A stretch of 64,000 bases of DNA from Diogma glabrata (GCA_963693315.1 OY856188.1:248531171-248595170); one strand, 5' to 3'. Shown: positions 25,340 through 37,400, counted from the stretch's first letter. Numbers and translations: made by a program. Notes: a model not told the origin generated them from the letters alone.

Positions 25340-25930
25340 AACACAGAATTATGAATAATATCAGAACTAGAAGCTATTTAGGAGCTTACAAGCCACCCAA
25401 GAATAAAAGAGCTAGACCCCCTAAGCAGAAATCTTCATTTGAAAATGAGGGGGCTGAGTGAACGGTCACTCAGCCCCCTCACACCTTAGAAATAAATTCA
25501 GAGGATCGTGAATAGACTCATAATTAGAAGCTATTTAGGAGCTCTTAAGGCTGTATACTTTTGATTTTGGAGCTCCACCCCTATTCCTAAAACAACCTCA
25601 AAACTAGTGTGCAAGCGAATATAACACACAAAAAATTTCATAAAATAAAAAATTCTTTATAACATGTAGTTCTTGAATTAAAAGAAACATAAAAACAAGC
25701 AACTGTTTTTTTCTGAGTTGCAATCCTTTAGCAGTAAAACCACCCCTTGGGTCAAACACGCATGAGGGAGCCATGTTCAACAGAATCGACACAAAAATTT
25801 ATCACGGTGGATAAACTTTCGATTTAGAAGCTTACTAAATATCACGTCACTCTATATTTTTGATTTGCAACCCCTTAAGAAAGTGCCACCCCTTTTATCA
25901 CACACTAATATCACACACATTGATTAAATT
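25340..25930 (+). repeat. Diverged tandem or dispersed repeat with a perfect hairpin
   Basis: The motif TAGAAGCTATTTAGGAGCT occurs at about 25369 and 25529, with a weaker TTAGAAGCTTACTAAATA at about 25822, each followed by related CACCCC-containing sequence. This looks like an old repeat of roughly 160-300 bp. Between the first two copies lies a perfect hairpin at 25446-25481. Confidence 0.45.
25446..25481. repeat. Perfect 16-bp stem hairpin
   Basis: TGAGGGGGCTGAGTGA, loop ACGG, then TCACTCAGCCCCCTCA. It is unusually GC-rich for this window. Possibly the centre of a small inverted-repeat element; no poly-T run follows it. Confidence 0.8.
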
Positions 25931-26788
25931 TTGAAGGGCCTTATGTATTTTTAATTGGATTGTATGCGGTGTTTATTTGAATAATTTTTCTCTATCTGTT
26001 TCATTTGTTTTTTTGTACACAACAGATTTTCTTGTATGGGTAATATTTATTTGATAGAATGAGACAACTAATCACAACGATGAGATAAATGGATTCCTTT
26101 TAAAAAATAACATCGTTCTGTGAAACAATGTTGAAATATAATATTTTAGTCAAGTTTTAACTTTCTATAAGATTAAATTGAAATAATATTGTTTTAGCTT
26201 TCGAGCATCAAATTATAATATATCATTGGCTGATAATGAGTCTATTTTGTGAGGGGAAAAAGAAGGATTTAAGATAAATATATACTTCCATATATTAAGT
26301 AAAATGATATTCAGCTTTTTGCTTAAAAAGTAATGTGAACACAAATAACTTTGTTCTAGTTTTGATTACCAAATTTTCTTGAATTACTGTATAATTATAA
26401 ATAAATAAAAAAACTAAAAACTCTGTGAGTTATGTAAAACTCTGTGAGCTATGTGAGTTATGCAAAATTAAATGTTTTTTTTGACGATAAAAAATAATGC
26501 ATGTGTAGGTGCATTTTATTGATTTTTTTTTAAATTATTAGTAAAAAATTGGTTATGTTTTCCTTATCGTTATAGAAATAAATAACTATAATAATATTGG
26601 TTTTGTTGAAAACTTTAAGATGCGATAACGTTTTAATTGTGCACAATAAAGAATTGCTGTATTTATCGCTTAAAGAAAGGAAAATTGTTTCTTTTTGTTC
26701 CAATTTCTAAGCATCAACTAGCACCAGTAAGGGTTCAACACTTTTTTATGAACCACAACACAACCTAAAGTTCTGACAAAAGAGGTAG
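25931..26788. other. Non-coding AT-rich DNA, no gene seen
   Basis: No reading frame with recognisable features and no clear repeat. Confidence 0.45.
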
Positions 26789-28085
26789 TTTGTCAAAAAA
26801 ATCGTCAAGTGTGTCAAAACTAGGAAATTTGCATATTTTTTGCTTAAAAACGTTCATTTTAAGTAATTACGAGTAGGAACAAAGAATTTGGAGAAATCTT
26901 GATGGTCGGGATTGGTATGTGAGACCAAAAACTAGTGTATTGCATTATAAATTTGTCAAAAAAATATTGTCAAGTCTGTCAAACGAATGATTTTCATTTT
27001 TTACACAATTTTTTGGGAAAAAATGAAATTAATTATTTGTATGACATGAAATTTTATTATTAATATACAGAATGTTTGTCAAAAAAACAATGTCAAGTTT
27101 GTCAAAAGAATGATTTTTATTTATTTTTTTAGCAAAATAATAAAATTAGTTATTTGTATGAAATGAAAACGATATTATTATTATTGAGAATTTTATTGCA
27201 TTATAAGTTTGTCATAAAAATATTGTTAAGTATGTCATAAAAAGATTTCATTTATTTATTTAGTCAATTTTTTGGAAAAAAAATTTAGCTGTTGTATGCC
27301 GTAAATGTGACATGCAGATTTTTGAATTTGTTATAGTTTTTAAAATATTTTTGGAATTTTGAAAAAATTTTGTATTTTTGATTTTGTAATAATTTTTGGA
27401 ATATTTTTAGAATTTTGGAAAAAGTTTTAATTTTTGATTTTGTTATAATTTTTGCAATATTTTTAGAATTCTGAAAAAATTGATTTTTTAGAATTTGTGA
27501 ATTTTATGTATGTATTTTTAGAATTTTGAAAAAAGTTTCAATATTTGATTTTGTAAGAATTTTTGGAATATTTTTAGAATTTTGAAAATTTTAAATATTT
27601 GATTTTATTCTAATTTTTGGAATTTTGAAAAAAGTTTCAATTTTTGATTTTGTTATAATTTTTGCAATATTTTTAGAATATTGGTAAAAGTTTGATTTTA
27701 TTTAATTTTTAGGGATTTTTTGGAATTTTGAAAGAAATATGAATTTGTGATTTTGTAATACTTTTTCGAAATGCTAAATGGAGCGGTTTTTGAATAGTTT
27801 GTTGAGTGTATCATCTTTTCACAAAATTATGTTAATTTAAGATCTGTAATAAATTTCCAGCAACGCAACGTATAGATGTTTCGTGTTAGTTTTGTAATAG
27901 ATTTCTAAACAGAGATAAAGAATACATGTACTTTAACAAAAAGTTATGTTTGATATACATCGCTACCAAAAACTAAAAATGATGTCCTCATAAAAGTTTT
28001 ATGCCGAAAACTATATCAAAATCCTTAACCCAGACCGATGTCTTAATATCTCAGAAATTTCTGTGAGATTTCAGCCCCTTCATAT
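26789..28085 (+). mobile_element. Family A element, 5'-truncated copy
   Basis: Begins within family A at TTTGTCAAAAAAATCGTCAA, lacking the head. It then carries about three degenerate 140-bp satellite units (27000-27290), the AT-rich ~55-bp minisatellite built on ATTTTTGGAATATTTTTAG (27310-27760), and the standard tail with CCCAGACCGATGTCTT and CAGCCCCTTCATAT. The next element starts 16 bp later. Confidence 0.8.
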
Positions 28086-28499
28086 TGTTTTATTTGTTAT
28101 ACAGGGTGAGTTTTTTAAAAAAGCCAGGCTTTTATCTCGAGAACGATGCTTGCGATAGGACAAAATAACCCAAGGTGATATTTGTTAAGGGTCGAGGGGA
28201 ACGTCTGGTGGTAATATTGAATGACCTTGAAGCTCAAAAGTATAGGAGATATACGCCAAAGTAGGTTTTTTTTTAAATTAGAACCTATAAATATAATGGC
28301 TTTTTTTAATTTAGTAATTCAAACTACACACTTTTTGCCCACAAAAAAATTTTGTAAATTGTACGGTTTTGCAGATATGAGTAAAAATGGATTAGCACTA
28401 AAGCAAATATGTCTTCGTCAAGGTCTTCAATATAAAAATAAACTTTCAATAAATAAAAAAAAAAGGAATAGTAGATTCTTGTATGAGCTTAGAATGAAG

Positions 28500-28572
28500 G
28501 AAATTCTTCACGAGGATGAAGTTTCCCGAAACGAGCGTAGCGAGTGGAGGGAATCATCCTAGTGAAGAATTG
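28500..28572. repeat. Short imperfect hairpin inside the outer element
   Basis: AATTCTTCACGAGGATGA pairs with TCATCCTAGTGAAGAATT with one mismatch around a ~35-base loop containing CGAGCGTAGCGAG. A 113-codon frame at 28221-28562 ends here, but it overlaps the terminal repeat and shows no protein signature. Confidence 0.6.
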
Positions 28573-29551
28573 CTATCATCCTAAGCGAATACAAAATGTT
28601 ATTTTATCCACGACTATAAAATATTTCGTTTAATTTCCAGTTTTCAGGCAAAAATTTGTATCGCTATATAGAGCAATTCCACGTCATCGCAACAGCATTT
28701 GTTCTAGCATGTGACCTGACCCCCTCTGATTTCGATAAAATTTCATATACAGATAGCCAACGAAAAAATAAAAGTACCATTTCTTTCAAAAAATTAAGTT
28801 TCGCTATAGGGATGACACAGGGTGGCGGCAAAGTTTTAGGGGTTTGCGAAACATGAGTATCTTTAAATATCGATTGCTCACGATTGACTATACCGATTTA
28901 AGCTCATTTATAGCTCATTGGAAAGGTAATTAATAGGACTTATAAAAAAATTACTTAAAATTTTTTAATAATTTTTTAAAAGTGTGTTAAACTTAAAAAA
29001 AATTTCAAAGATGGCGCCGTTGAGGGTACCCTCACTTTTACCACTTTTTTTTCCAGAAAAAAAAAATGTTTAATTAGTTCGTAATCTAAAACGAAAGTCT
29101 CCCAAGTACATAATTTCTCGTTCTAAAAATAAAATTCTTACAAAATTTTAATTTCCGTTTTTTCAATTTTTTTGGTTTTTAAAAAATGCATTTTATTTAA
29201 CTAAAACCGCCTGAATTCTTGTTTTATAGATATTTAATTATTTTGAGGATACAAGTTAAGTATTTGAGGGTGTGGATGCTTTTTTACATAATTGACTTTT
29301 TCTCCTATTTCTACCTGTCCGAAATTAATTATAAATTAATGTACCTGAAATACATCAAAACTGATGCTGAGAAGTAAATAGTGAGAAAAATTATGTGAAA
29401 TAAAATGCACGTTGTATAGAATTCATATAATAATTAGCTTTTTATTTTTATTCTAAGTTGTGTAAAAAAAACAATATACTTTTATTAATAATATAAAATA
29501 ATATAAAAGAAATTAAAAATATAAAATAAATTTGCATTGCATATTAACGGC

Positions 29552-30143
29552 TTATCTGAAAAATCCTAGTTTTAGCTGAATTAGAATATATTTTTGTGAG
29601 CAATATTTTTTCGTACGTTTTACAGTTACAGCCTCTTTGTATCTTGCTTCTAGCCGTGACTTCATTTCTGTATAATAATTTTTACTGGTATATGCAAAAT
29701 TCATTGTTGATTTTGTTGCCCATTCATAAAGATCCATAGGGGTTTGAATAATATTTTTGTGACACAAACTTCATCGATGAGCACCTCGTTTCAATATACC
29801 TCTTATTCCATCACACCGTCCTTTTCCATGACTGGTAGCGTAGAAGTGCCACTTTGCGTCTATATTAAAATCTGGTTTGTGGTATGATAAATTTATAAAA
29901 CTATATTTATTTTTATGCTGAGATCCAGCACCATCAGTCATATAGACTTTTTTCAGGATGTTTTGTTTTATCTTTTATAAAATCAATCATTTGTGATATG
30001 AATAGACATACTGCCATACTATCATGCTCAGTTATATCAGAGATAATGACAAATCTTAAGTGATCGATACCTTGACTAGTAGGTGAATTAGTTTGCGAGT
30101 TATTACAACTATATTTAGTAGTTTGCGAGTTATTACAATGCAC
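29552..30143 (-). pseudogene. Transposase-like protein, C-terminal part, frameshifted
   Basis: Minus-strand frames give, in order, FVIISDITEHDSMAVCLFIS, a -1/+1 shift in an A-run near 29947, then YMTDGAGSQHKNKYSFINLS and KWHFYATSHGKGRCDGIRG, LKRGAHR, an in-frame TGA at about 29773, and IIQTPMDLYEWATKST followed by YYTEMKSRLEARYKEAVTVK. I recognise the TDG...FINL...WHF.ATSHGKG.CDG...KR pattern from uncharacterised arthropod proteins that look transposon-encoded. The conserved Asp and His could be catalytic, but I cannot assign a superfamily. The N-terminal half is missing, so the gene is broken. Confidence 0.65.
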
Positions 30144-30307
30144 AGAATCTTAACTGAAAAAAGAGCAATTTTCTGGAAAATCGCCAAGTACTAAGCACTC
30201 TCCTGCTTACAAGTTTGCTGTTGTGTTTTCCAAATACATGAAATACATGAAATTTATCAGCTTACATTCATCATGTAATTTACCACGACTAACAAATTTC
30301 ATTTCAC

Positions 30308-30489
30308 CATATACCAGTAAAAATTATTATATAGAAATGAAGTCACGACTAGAAGCAAAATACAGAGAGGCTGTAACCATAAAACGTACACAATCATTTC
30401 ATGCGTTGATACCCAAAGATGAAAAAACATTGCTCACAAAAATATATTCTAATTCAGCTAAAACTAGGATTTTTCAGATAAGCCGTTAA
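30308..30489 (+). pseudogene. Inverted duplicate of the same transposase C-terminus
   Basis: Plus-strand frame reads YTSKNYYIEMKSRLEAKYRE then AVTIKRTQSFHALIPKDEKT and LLTKIYSNSAKTRIF before the stop at 30487. It duplicates the end of the minus-strand gene and is better preserved: the TIKRT...HALIP stretch is intact here but replaced by a shifted frame in the other arm. Codons upstream of 30308 do not continue the family, so this is an arm fragment and not a gene. Confidence 0.7.
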
Positions 30490-31537
30490 TATGCAATGTA
30501 AATTTATTTCATATTTTTAATTTCTTTTATATTATTTTGTATTTTTAATAAATGTATATTGTTTTTATTACACAACTTAGAATAAAAATAAAAGGCTAAT
30601 TATTATATGAATTCTATACAACGTGTATTTTATTTCACATAATTTTTCTCACTATTTACTTCTCAGCATCAGTTTTGATGTATTTCAGGTACATTAATTT
30701 CGGACAGGTAGAAATGGGAGAAAAAGTCAATTATGTAAAATGCATCCACACCCTCAAATACTTAACTTGTATCCTCAAAATAATTAAATATCTATAAAAC
30801 AAGAATTCAGGCGGTTTTAGTTAAATAAAATGCATTTTTTTAAAAACAAAAAATTGAAAAAACGGAAATTAAAATTTTGTAAGAACTTTATTTTTAAAAC
30901 GAGAAATTATGTACTTGGGAAGCTTTCGTTTTAGATTACGAACTAATTAAACATTTTTTTTCCGGTAAAAAAAAGTGGTAAAAGTGAGGGTACACACAAC
31001 AGCGCCCTCTTTGAAAATTTTTTTTAAGTTTAACACACTTTTAAAAAATTATTAAAAAATTTTAAGTAATTTTTTTTATAAGTCCTATTAATTACCTTTC
31101 CAATGAGCTATAAATAAGCTTGAATCGGTTTAGTCAATCGTGAGCAATCGATATTCAAAGAAACTCATGTTTCGCAAACCCCTAAAACTTTGCCGCCACC
31201 CTGTGTCATCTCTAGAGCGAAACTTAATTTTTTGAAAGAAATGGTACTTTTAGTTTTTCATTGGCTATCTGTATATGAAATTTTATCGAAATCAGAGGGG
31301 GTCAGGAACATCGATGTTGCGGTGACGTGGAATTGCTCTATATTGAAATAAATACATCAAAGATAGCGAAAAACAAAACAAGTTTGTTGTTTAATTTGTT
31401 AGGGGAATATTTAATAAACTATAGAGCTGTTGAAGAATTTTAATCAAATTCACTAGTTGTGGAATGAATACAATAACAATGGAAGACATACGCATGGAAA
31501 CTATATATTCTTTAGTAATCGTGGATAATAGTACATT

Positions 31538-31655
31538 ATGATGCTAGGACGTAAAGTTTAAGATTTTGGACGGATGTGGAGTTTGCAAATCGAGGCGCTA
31601 GCCGAGATTTGCACGCACATTAAGTCCAAAATAGCTTACGTCCGTGCATCATATA
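31538..31655. repeat. Imperfect ~115-bp hairpin
   Basis: TATGATGC and GATTTTGGAC on the left pair with GTCCAAAATA and GCATCATA on the right, and the centre contains GCAAATC...GATTTGC around GAGGCGCTAGCCGA. Probably a small inverted-repeat element within the right interior of the outer element. Confidence 0.55.
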
Positions 31656-32321
31656 CTATATTTTATTCGCCGCAAGCAAAATATTTTAAGAAAAGTTGTT
31701 TATTCTAAATTAAAATTGTAAATTTTCATAAATTTTAAAATAAAAATATGTGGAACAATTAACCTTTGACAAAATATTTATTATTTTTTCCAAATTATTG
31801 TGTAGCTATGACAACAAATGATAACGACTATTTTAATTGGATAATGAAATTTTGAATTTAAGGGTTGCTTTGATAAAAATTTTTATTTATAGGAATTGAA
31901 ACAAATACAAAGGCTTTTTACTTTTTTGGACGTAGGCGAATGTAGGCGAATAAAAAATTATTTTCACAAAGTAGACCACGATGCAATAATATTTAAATGA
32001 ATGAATGATTTTCGTTTTGTAAAATATAAAAGTAAATTAAAAATGTGAAGGCGATGAAACCTCAGCCTGTGAGGTATCAAGACTTCGGTGTGTGTTAAGG
32101 TTTGTTTTAAATAGTTTTGGATATGAAATCTCTTGCCTCTTGTGCTGCAATTGTTTCGTTTTCTTATACGGAACACTATCGGTGAAAGTCAAACGTGTTT
32201 TCCTATTATATACATTATTTCGTAAATTATAAAGCCTATGGATCTTAAATTTCAGATGCGTATAAAACTAACTTGTTCACTTAAGATGTTTGAATCAAAA
32301 AAAAAAAATAAAGTTGTTTTG

Positions 32322-32359
32322 ATGTGCACTAAAGCAAACACGTTTGCTTTAGTGCACAT
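32322..32359. repeat. Perfect 18-bp stem hairpin
   Basis: ATGTGCACTAAAGCAAAC, a 2-base loop AC, then GTTTGCTTTAGTGCACAT. It lies just inside the right terminal repeat of the outer element. A two-base loop cannot form as RNA without opening inner pairs, so this is better seen as a palindrome in DNA. Confidence 0.8.
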
Positions 32360-33002
32360 TAATTTTCTCTCATATCTATAAAATCATACACTGTACAACA
32401 TTTTTTTGTGGGCAAAAAGTGTGTAGTTTGAATTACTTAATTAAAAAAAGCCCTTAAATATATAGGTTCTAATTTAAAAAAACCCTAATTTGGCCTATAT
32501 TTCCAATACTTATGAGTTTCAAGGTCATTCAATATTATCACCAGTCGTCCCCCGCGACTCTTAACAAATATTACCTTAGGGATATTTTGTTCTATTTAGC
32601 ATCGTTCTCGCGATAAAAGCCTGGCATTTTTTAAAAAACTCACCCTGTATATAATTTTGCTTCTTTATCATAAGCATTTAAATTTTTTTTCAATTAGAGA
32701 TTTTTCTGGGTTAGAGGCAATGTGCTAACAGGTTTATTACAGGTTGCGTAGCACTTCTGGTTGAATGAAAGTAATTCTATTAAAAGTATCAAAAGTTTTA
32801 TTTGCGGTAAATTGGTACATTGTAGTTGGCGCAACTGTAGTATACTCAAACACTCAAAGATATATTCAAATTCTTTTGGATGAATGTTATCAGCAGAAGC
32901 CAATTTGCAATACTGTTTTAAATGAAAACGAAGATGATGAAAATTTCATTACTGGTAGGTCTCGTTCAAAACTACGAACAACAATTTTCTGAATATTTAT
33001 AT

Positions 33003-33694
33003 TGTTACGATTACAGAAAAATCCAGACGATTACAGTCCCTTCTAGAAAATTTAAATTAATAAAACACAACAACAAATGATTGAAATAAATAGTGTTGTT
33101 GTTGTATTTCTTAGAACTTGAGTCGACAATAAATAAAATTGAATGATTTTATGAATCAAATCAGCATAACGTAAAGTAATCGAATATTTTACTATTTTCT
33201 CAAGGTTTCTAAGAAGTGGTCTCGAATTATCTAGAAATTAAGCAGAGTAGTATATAAGCAATTGCCTCTTGTAGATTAGAGTTTTAGTTAGTTTATTTTA
33301 AACGTGTGACGGTAAAGTTAAAATTATAAAAGTGATATTTAAAATAAGTTTTTGTAAATAAAGTTTAAAGTGTTATTAAGTAAAAATAATTTGTATATTA
33401 TTTTAAACGTTGTATTACTGGAAATTTCTACAATCAACCGTTGGAGTTTCTGAAGCTGTTGAAAGAATATTCTAGTTAGGAATATTTTTTGCCGTATTGT
33501 TTCTTGTTGTTATGGAACAATCAAGGAGTTGAAGACTTAAGAAAAACCTGGTGTGTTTGCTTACTAATCAGTCATCGAATCCTGAAAGTGATTCGGGAAT
33601 TGCGTTTATCGAATTTAGAGTAAGGATAATTCGAAAGTAGTTAAAAAAATATAACAATATTATTGACTTTTGGTTCACTCCGTATAGTATAACA
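33003..33694 (+). mobile_element. Candidate Ty3/Gypsy-type LTR
   Basis: Starts TGTTACGATTACAG and ends GTATAGTATAACA, followed at once by TTGGTGGCCAGATTAG, which resembles the spacer and primer-binding site of Gypsy elements. A TATATAA at 33251 precedes a GAGTTTTAGTTAGT start-like region. No gag or pol follows, and no second LTR is found, so the element would be truncated. The call rests on LTR-like features only. Confidence 0.4.
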
Positions 33695-34075
33695 TTGGTG
33701 GCCAGATTAGTTTTTTGTGCATGCACTCTAAATGTCTATTCGATAAAGCAGAAAACGTATTAGTAACAGAACATACTGAAGGAAAACTTTCTGTTTATTA
33801 TGTTAAGGAAATTATAAATATAAATCAAGTAGTTGTTAATCACCTGTAAATTTGGCACACCGTTTAAGTTATATTGTTATTATTATTACAAAATGGTCTG
33901 TACATTTGGCGCAATGATTGATTATTGTTTTTATCATTTTGCAACAATCACCAGTACCATTGGCGTAGCAATTGATTATGTTTTTTCTTATTTTCAGCAA
34001 TCGCTGAATCGCAATAATACAACGATTGAGGTGTAACGCTTCTGGTGTAACTAGTCAGAATTTTATTCTCAAGGC

Positions 34076-34276
34076 ATGCAACTCCTCGCAACCCCGTGCT
34101 TAGCTGATACCTATAATTCCAGTATTAGACAAGCACGGTGTTCCTTACAAACTAGAATTAACAAAGCATTATCTAAATATGCAAGCATTACCATTTATAA
34201 AACAATTATTTCCACTCATTTTGACTATTGCGCATCAATTTTATATTTGGCATATGAGGAACAAGTTCAAATTTAA
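34076..34276 (+). pseudogene. LINE fragment, ORF2 region after the RT core (CR1-like)
   Basis: The frame contains LQTRINKALSKYASITIYKT then IISTHFDYCASILYLAYEEQ, matching the conserved IYK..I..HFDYC...L stretch downstream of the RT active site in CR1-like and related ORF2 proteins. It stops at 34276 with no continuation. About 65 codons survive. Confidence 0.65.
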
Positions 34277-34299
34277 CATGTATGGAACGTGGGACTTTT

Positions 34300-36986
34300 C
34301 ACGTTTGGAAAAGATGCCTAAGGTATCTTTATATCCAAAAGATTTATAAATTTTGAAAGTGATAAACGGTTATTCGTGGTCTTCACCAGGGAAAAATCTC
34401 TATTTACACTAATTTACTTTAACACTAACAAAATCCTATCGAGTATTTCTACTTAAATTTTAGCTAACAGGAAATGTAATAATTTAACACAAAATGAGAC
34501 GAACTATAATACATAAATTATATAAATTAAAATAATACAAAAAGTGCTTACATTAATTATATGTTGAATGTTGTCTTCCAATATCAGTCCTGTCCAAAAA
34601 TTTCCTTTCCTTTTCCATGCAATCCATCTCTCAATATATCCGGCGTTACATAATTTTCAATTATAGTACATACATTTCCTTCTTAATTCTATATAAAATA
34701 TCTATTTCATCCACTCGTTGCACTTTATACCGGTCAACCCATTTTGTTGCATATAAATAACATCAACAAACTATCAGTATGCATATATTATTTATTTCTA
34801 ATCGACAGACGTAATTTGCTTCGTCGACGCTATAATTTAACCAATTTCACGGTTTCCAATAAAGGAATAGATAACTTTAATTTCGAACACTAAGCCATTT
34901 AAAAGCTATTTTCACATGAAAATAAAAACATTTCTTCAACTATGTAATTCTTTTTTGTGTATTTTATTTATATTCAACAATAAATTTTTATAAATATAAC
35001 ACAACATGATTTTTCTTTATTTTAATTTCTTTTACATTAAATCGAACTTTTTTATACCTTTAAGGTTACGAACATTTTTATTTTAATTTTAAGTTGCAAC
35101 TCCACTGAATTCAGAAATATTTTCTGTATTTATAATATTTAAAATAAAGTAAAAAATGAGAGTGTTTGTTTGTTGATTGCATGAACTTTTCCGTTTCGTT
35201 TTATTTAGCAAAGAGATAAAATAAAAGAAAACAATTAAAATTCGAAATGTTTTAGAGTGGATTCAAACATATAAAAAAATTTGTTTTTTACCCTTGAAAA
35301 CCCTTGATGTTTTTTCAGGAAATCCGAAGATTATGTATACTGATTGTTTAGTAATAAATAATGTTAATGAAAAAATGTAATATAGCTGTATTATACATGA
35401 AAATGGAAATGTTTGGTGGTTCAACAGGAATTTAGTTCTTACTATTAGTTTGTTGTTCTAGAGTTGGTGTAGATTTTCTTATAAAATGCTACCTGTTAAA
35501 TATCACGTAATTTGGCGGGCATAACACATTTTAAGTAAAAGAAATCGCTAGAATGAAATGAATCGCGATTGAGGCTTAGTTAAAAAAATGACCACCATTA
35601 TAAATATATATGAAAGAATCACTAATTTCAGGTACATGAGACGAAATTACTATAGTTAACGATGAAAAAATGTGCAAAAGCAATCACTTAAAAAAAATTA
35701 ACCTAAAGAAAATAAATTAAAAAAGGCTATAAGAAAACTATTACAAAATAAATTAACAGGGATCTATGCTACGACTAATACAAAATAAGCTAACAAAGAT
35801 TTAAAAATAAATAAGGGATTAATTAAATATCATAATCTAATGTCTTTAGAATGGTAAGCCCCCATTTAGTTTTAAATCTTTGTTATATAATTTATATATA
35901 ATTAAGTTTGATATATAATTAAGCTATTGCAGAAGGATTAGTTTTCTTTACTGATGTTTTATTTAAGACTACGTTAAATATCAATTTTAGACATTGCAGA
36001 AGGAGTGCCCGTTTATAAAAGAAAGCCATTACGATATGGTTATCTGTCGGATGACAAAACTAGGACAATGCACAACATGTAGGTTGGTAGTTCAGGGATG
36101 GAATATGTAGGATGAACTAACTAGAACCCAATCTTTTCGGATAATGCAGATCGTCTAGCTGTTTGATCTTGTCAAGCCTTAGGCTCCAGTTAGTCTATCC
36201 AAAACAAGACCAAATTGTTCCAAAGTAGAACCCAACAACTCCACATGCTGGACAGAACCAAATTGCGAGCATAACAAGTATTTCAAAATCGTGATTCATG
36301 GAAGTAATAGATACCAATCAGGAATATGTTAAAATCTCTTGATTGGCTGTTGATTAAAAAACAACAGTCAATATTATGTATAATACAATAATTTTGATTT
36401 TGAAAATAAAAAAATATGGTACCGTTATATCCACAACCGACACTACTGTGGCAGAATAAAGCTCAAACCTTGGTTTTTAATTTTTTTTTTAAATATTGGG
36501 GCAAACTAATACTCAAACGCATTACTTAAGCATTATAAAATGCTCCCGTTGGTGATTTGAAATTTTTTTATGTGTAGCACATCCTGTACAACTCGAGCGC
36601 AACAACATACAAACCGAGCGCACACACTTTTTTTCAATATGTCAGAGCTAAGCTAGCGCACATTTCTTATAACCGTATTTTTTATAAACAAAATTTTGTA
36701 ATTTATACAGATAAGGTGAACAGAGACAGGAAAAAACTGGTAATGGTAAGAAGTGAGAAATTAGAGGGCTCAACCAATTTCCCCAATATCCCTCAAAAGC
36801 TCATCGGTTTATTTTCATTGAAATTCCTATTCTTTGTTAGAATTTCATCAAAATTGTTTTTGTTTTGTTTTGTACGACGGTTATAAAAATTGTTTCACAC
36901 ATTGCAGGCTTCAATTTCCAATAATTCAATTGCATATGAAACTAACATTGGATCCTGTGTGGTTCGGGCCAGGTGTAATATCATTA
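34300..36986. other. Non-coding AT-rich DNA, no gene supported
   Basis: No recognisable gene. The stretch 36000-36300 is somewhat less AT-rich and may be a decayed TE fragment on the minus strand, but I could not match it to a family. Confidence 0.4.
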
Positions 36987-37275
36987 CTTCACACTAGGGT
37001 TTCTCATTTTCCGTAGAAATTCAAATCCCGGGAAGCCGGGAAAAAAATTTCAAATTCCCGGGATCCCGGGAAATCTCGGGAAACACTTAAAGCTAGATTT
37101 TTCAAATTAGGTGGTAGAACAATGTGTAAAATTAAAACAGCACAAAAAATTCGCTATTGATTTTTAAATTTCCATTATTTTTCATTAGAAAAACTTCAAA
37201 AATTAAATATAAAAGTGTATTCTTCTAAAAACAAATCAAAAATAATTTCATAATACTAATTTTTAAACAATTTTT

Positions 37276-37400
37276 GAAAAAATTAGGTTGTCAATGGCGC
37301 CATCACTCAATTTTGTCCGAATTTTCGTGACGAAATGTCCTGCCGCAGAAAAAGCTCCTTCCGATTCAATAGATGTCGGTGTGATAGTCATTAGTGCATT
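37276..37400 (-). pseudogene. hAT transposase C-terminal dimerisation domain remnant
   Basis: Minus-strand translation gives TPTSIESEGAFSAAGHFVTK followed by IRTKLSDGAIDNLIFFK. This is the hATC dimerisation motif (usually PATS..SER.FS.AG...T..R..L). In place of the usual SERVFS it reads SEGAFS. The catalytic DDE part upstream is not recognisable. Confidence 0.85.

Larger units (their letters stand above)
28671..31338. mobile_element. 2.7-kb foldback element nested in the outer element
   Basis: Ends are GAGCAATTCCACGTCA and its complement TGACGTGGAATTGCTC, both flanked by TATA. Arms of just over 1 kb (about 28671-29690 and 30308-31338) match as inverted repeats through non-coding blocks such as GATTTCGATAAAATTTCATA, AAGTTTTAGGGGTTTGCG and TGATGCTGAGAAGTAAAT. 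The arms end in inverted copies of the same transposase-like coding end. The unpaired centre (about 29690-30300) holds more of that gene, so the structure looks like an inverted duplication of one end of a DNA transposon. Confidence 0.82.
28102..32647. mobile_element. 4.5-kb terminal-inverted-repeat element (outer)
   Basis: The left end CAGGGTGAGTTTTTTAAAAA and the complement of the right end match for about 250 bp (28102-28355 against 32395-32647), sharing GCCAGGCTTTTATC, GAATGACCTTGAA and TTTTTGCCCACAAAAAAATT-like blocks. TATA lies immediately outside both ends (28098-28101 and 32648-32651), a possible 4-bp target duplication that is weak in such AT-rich DNA. The interior holds a second foldback and non-coding DNA; I see no transposase that clearly belongs to the outer element, so it may be non-autonomous. 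Confidence 0.8.

Noticed and set aside
28221..28562. 113-codon frame overlapping the outer element's left terminal repeat
   Set aside because: Most of it lies in the inverted repeat and adjoining hairpin, is Lys/Arg-rich from A-runs, and has no match to a known family.
32765..32992. 75-codon frame containing a Glu/Asp-rich end
   Set aside because: No family recognised, a minus-strand frame overlaps it, and no splice or promoter context can be shown.
36000..36300. Less AT-rich stretch that might encode a TE fragment on the minus strand
   Set aside because: Translations in all frames were broken and matched nothing I could name.
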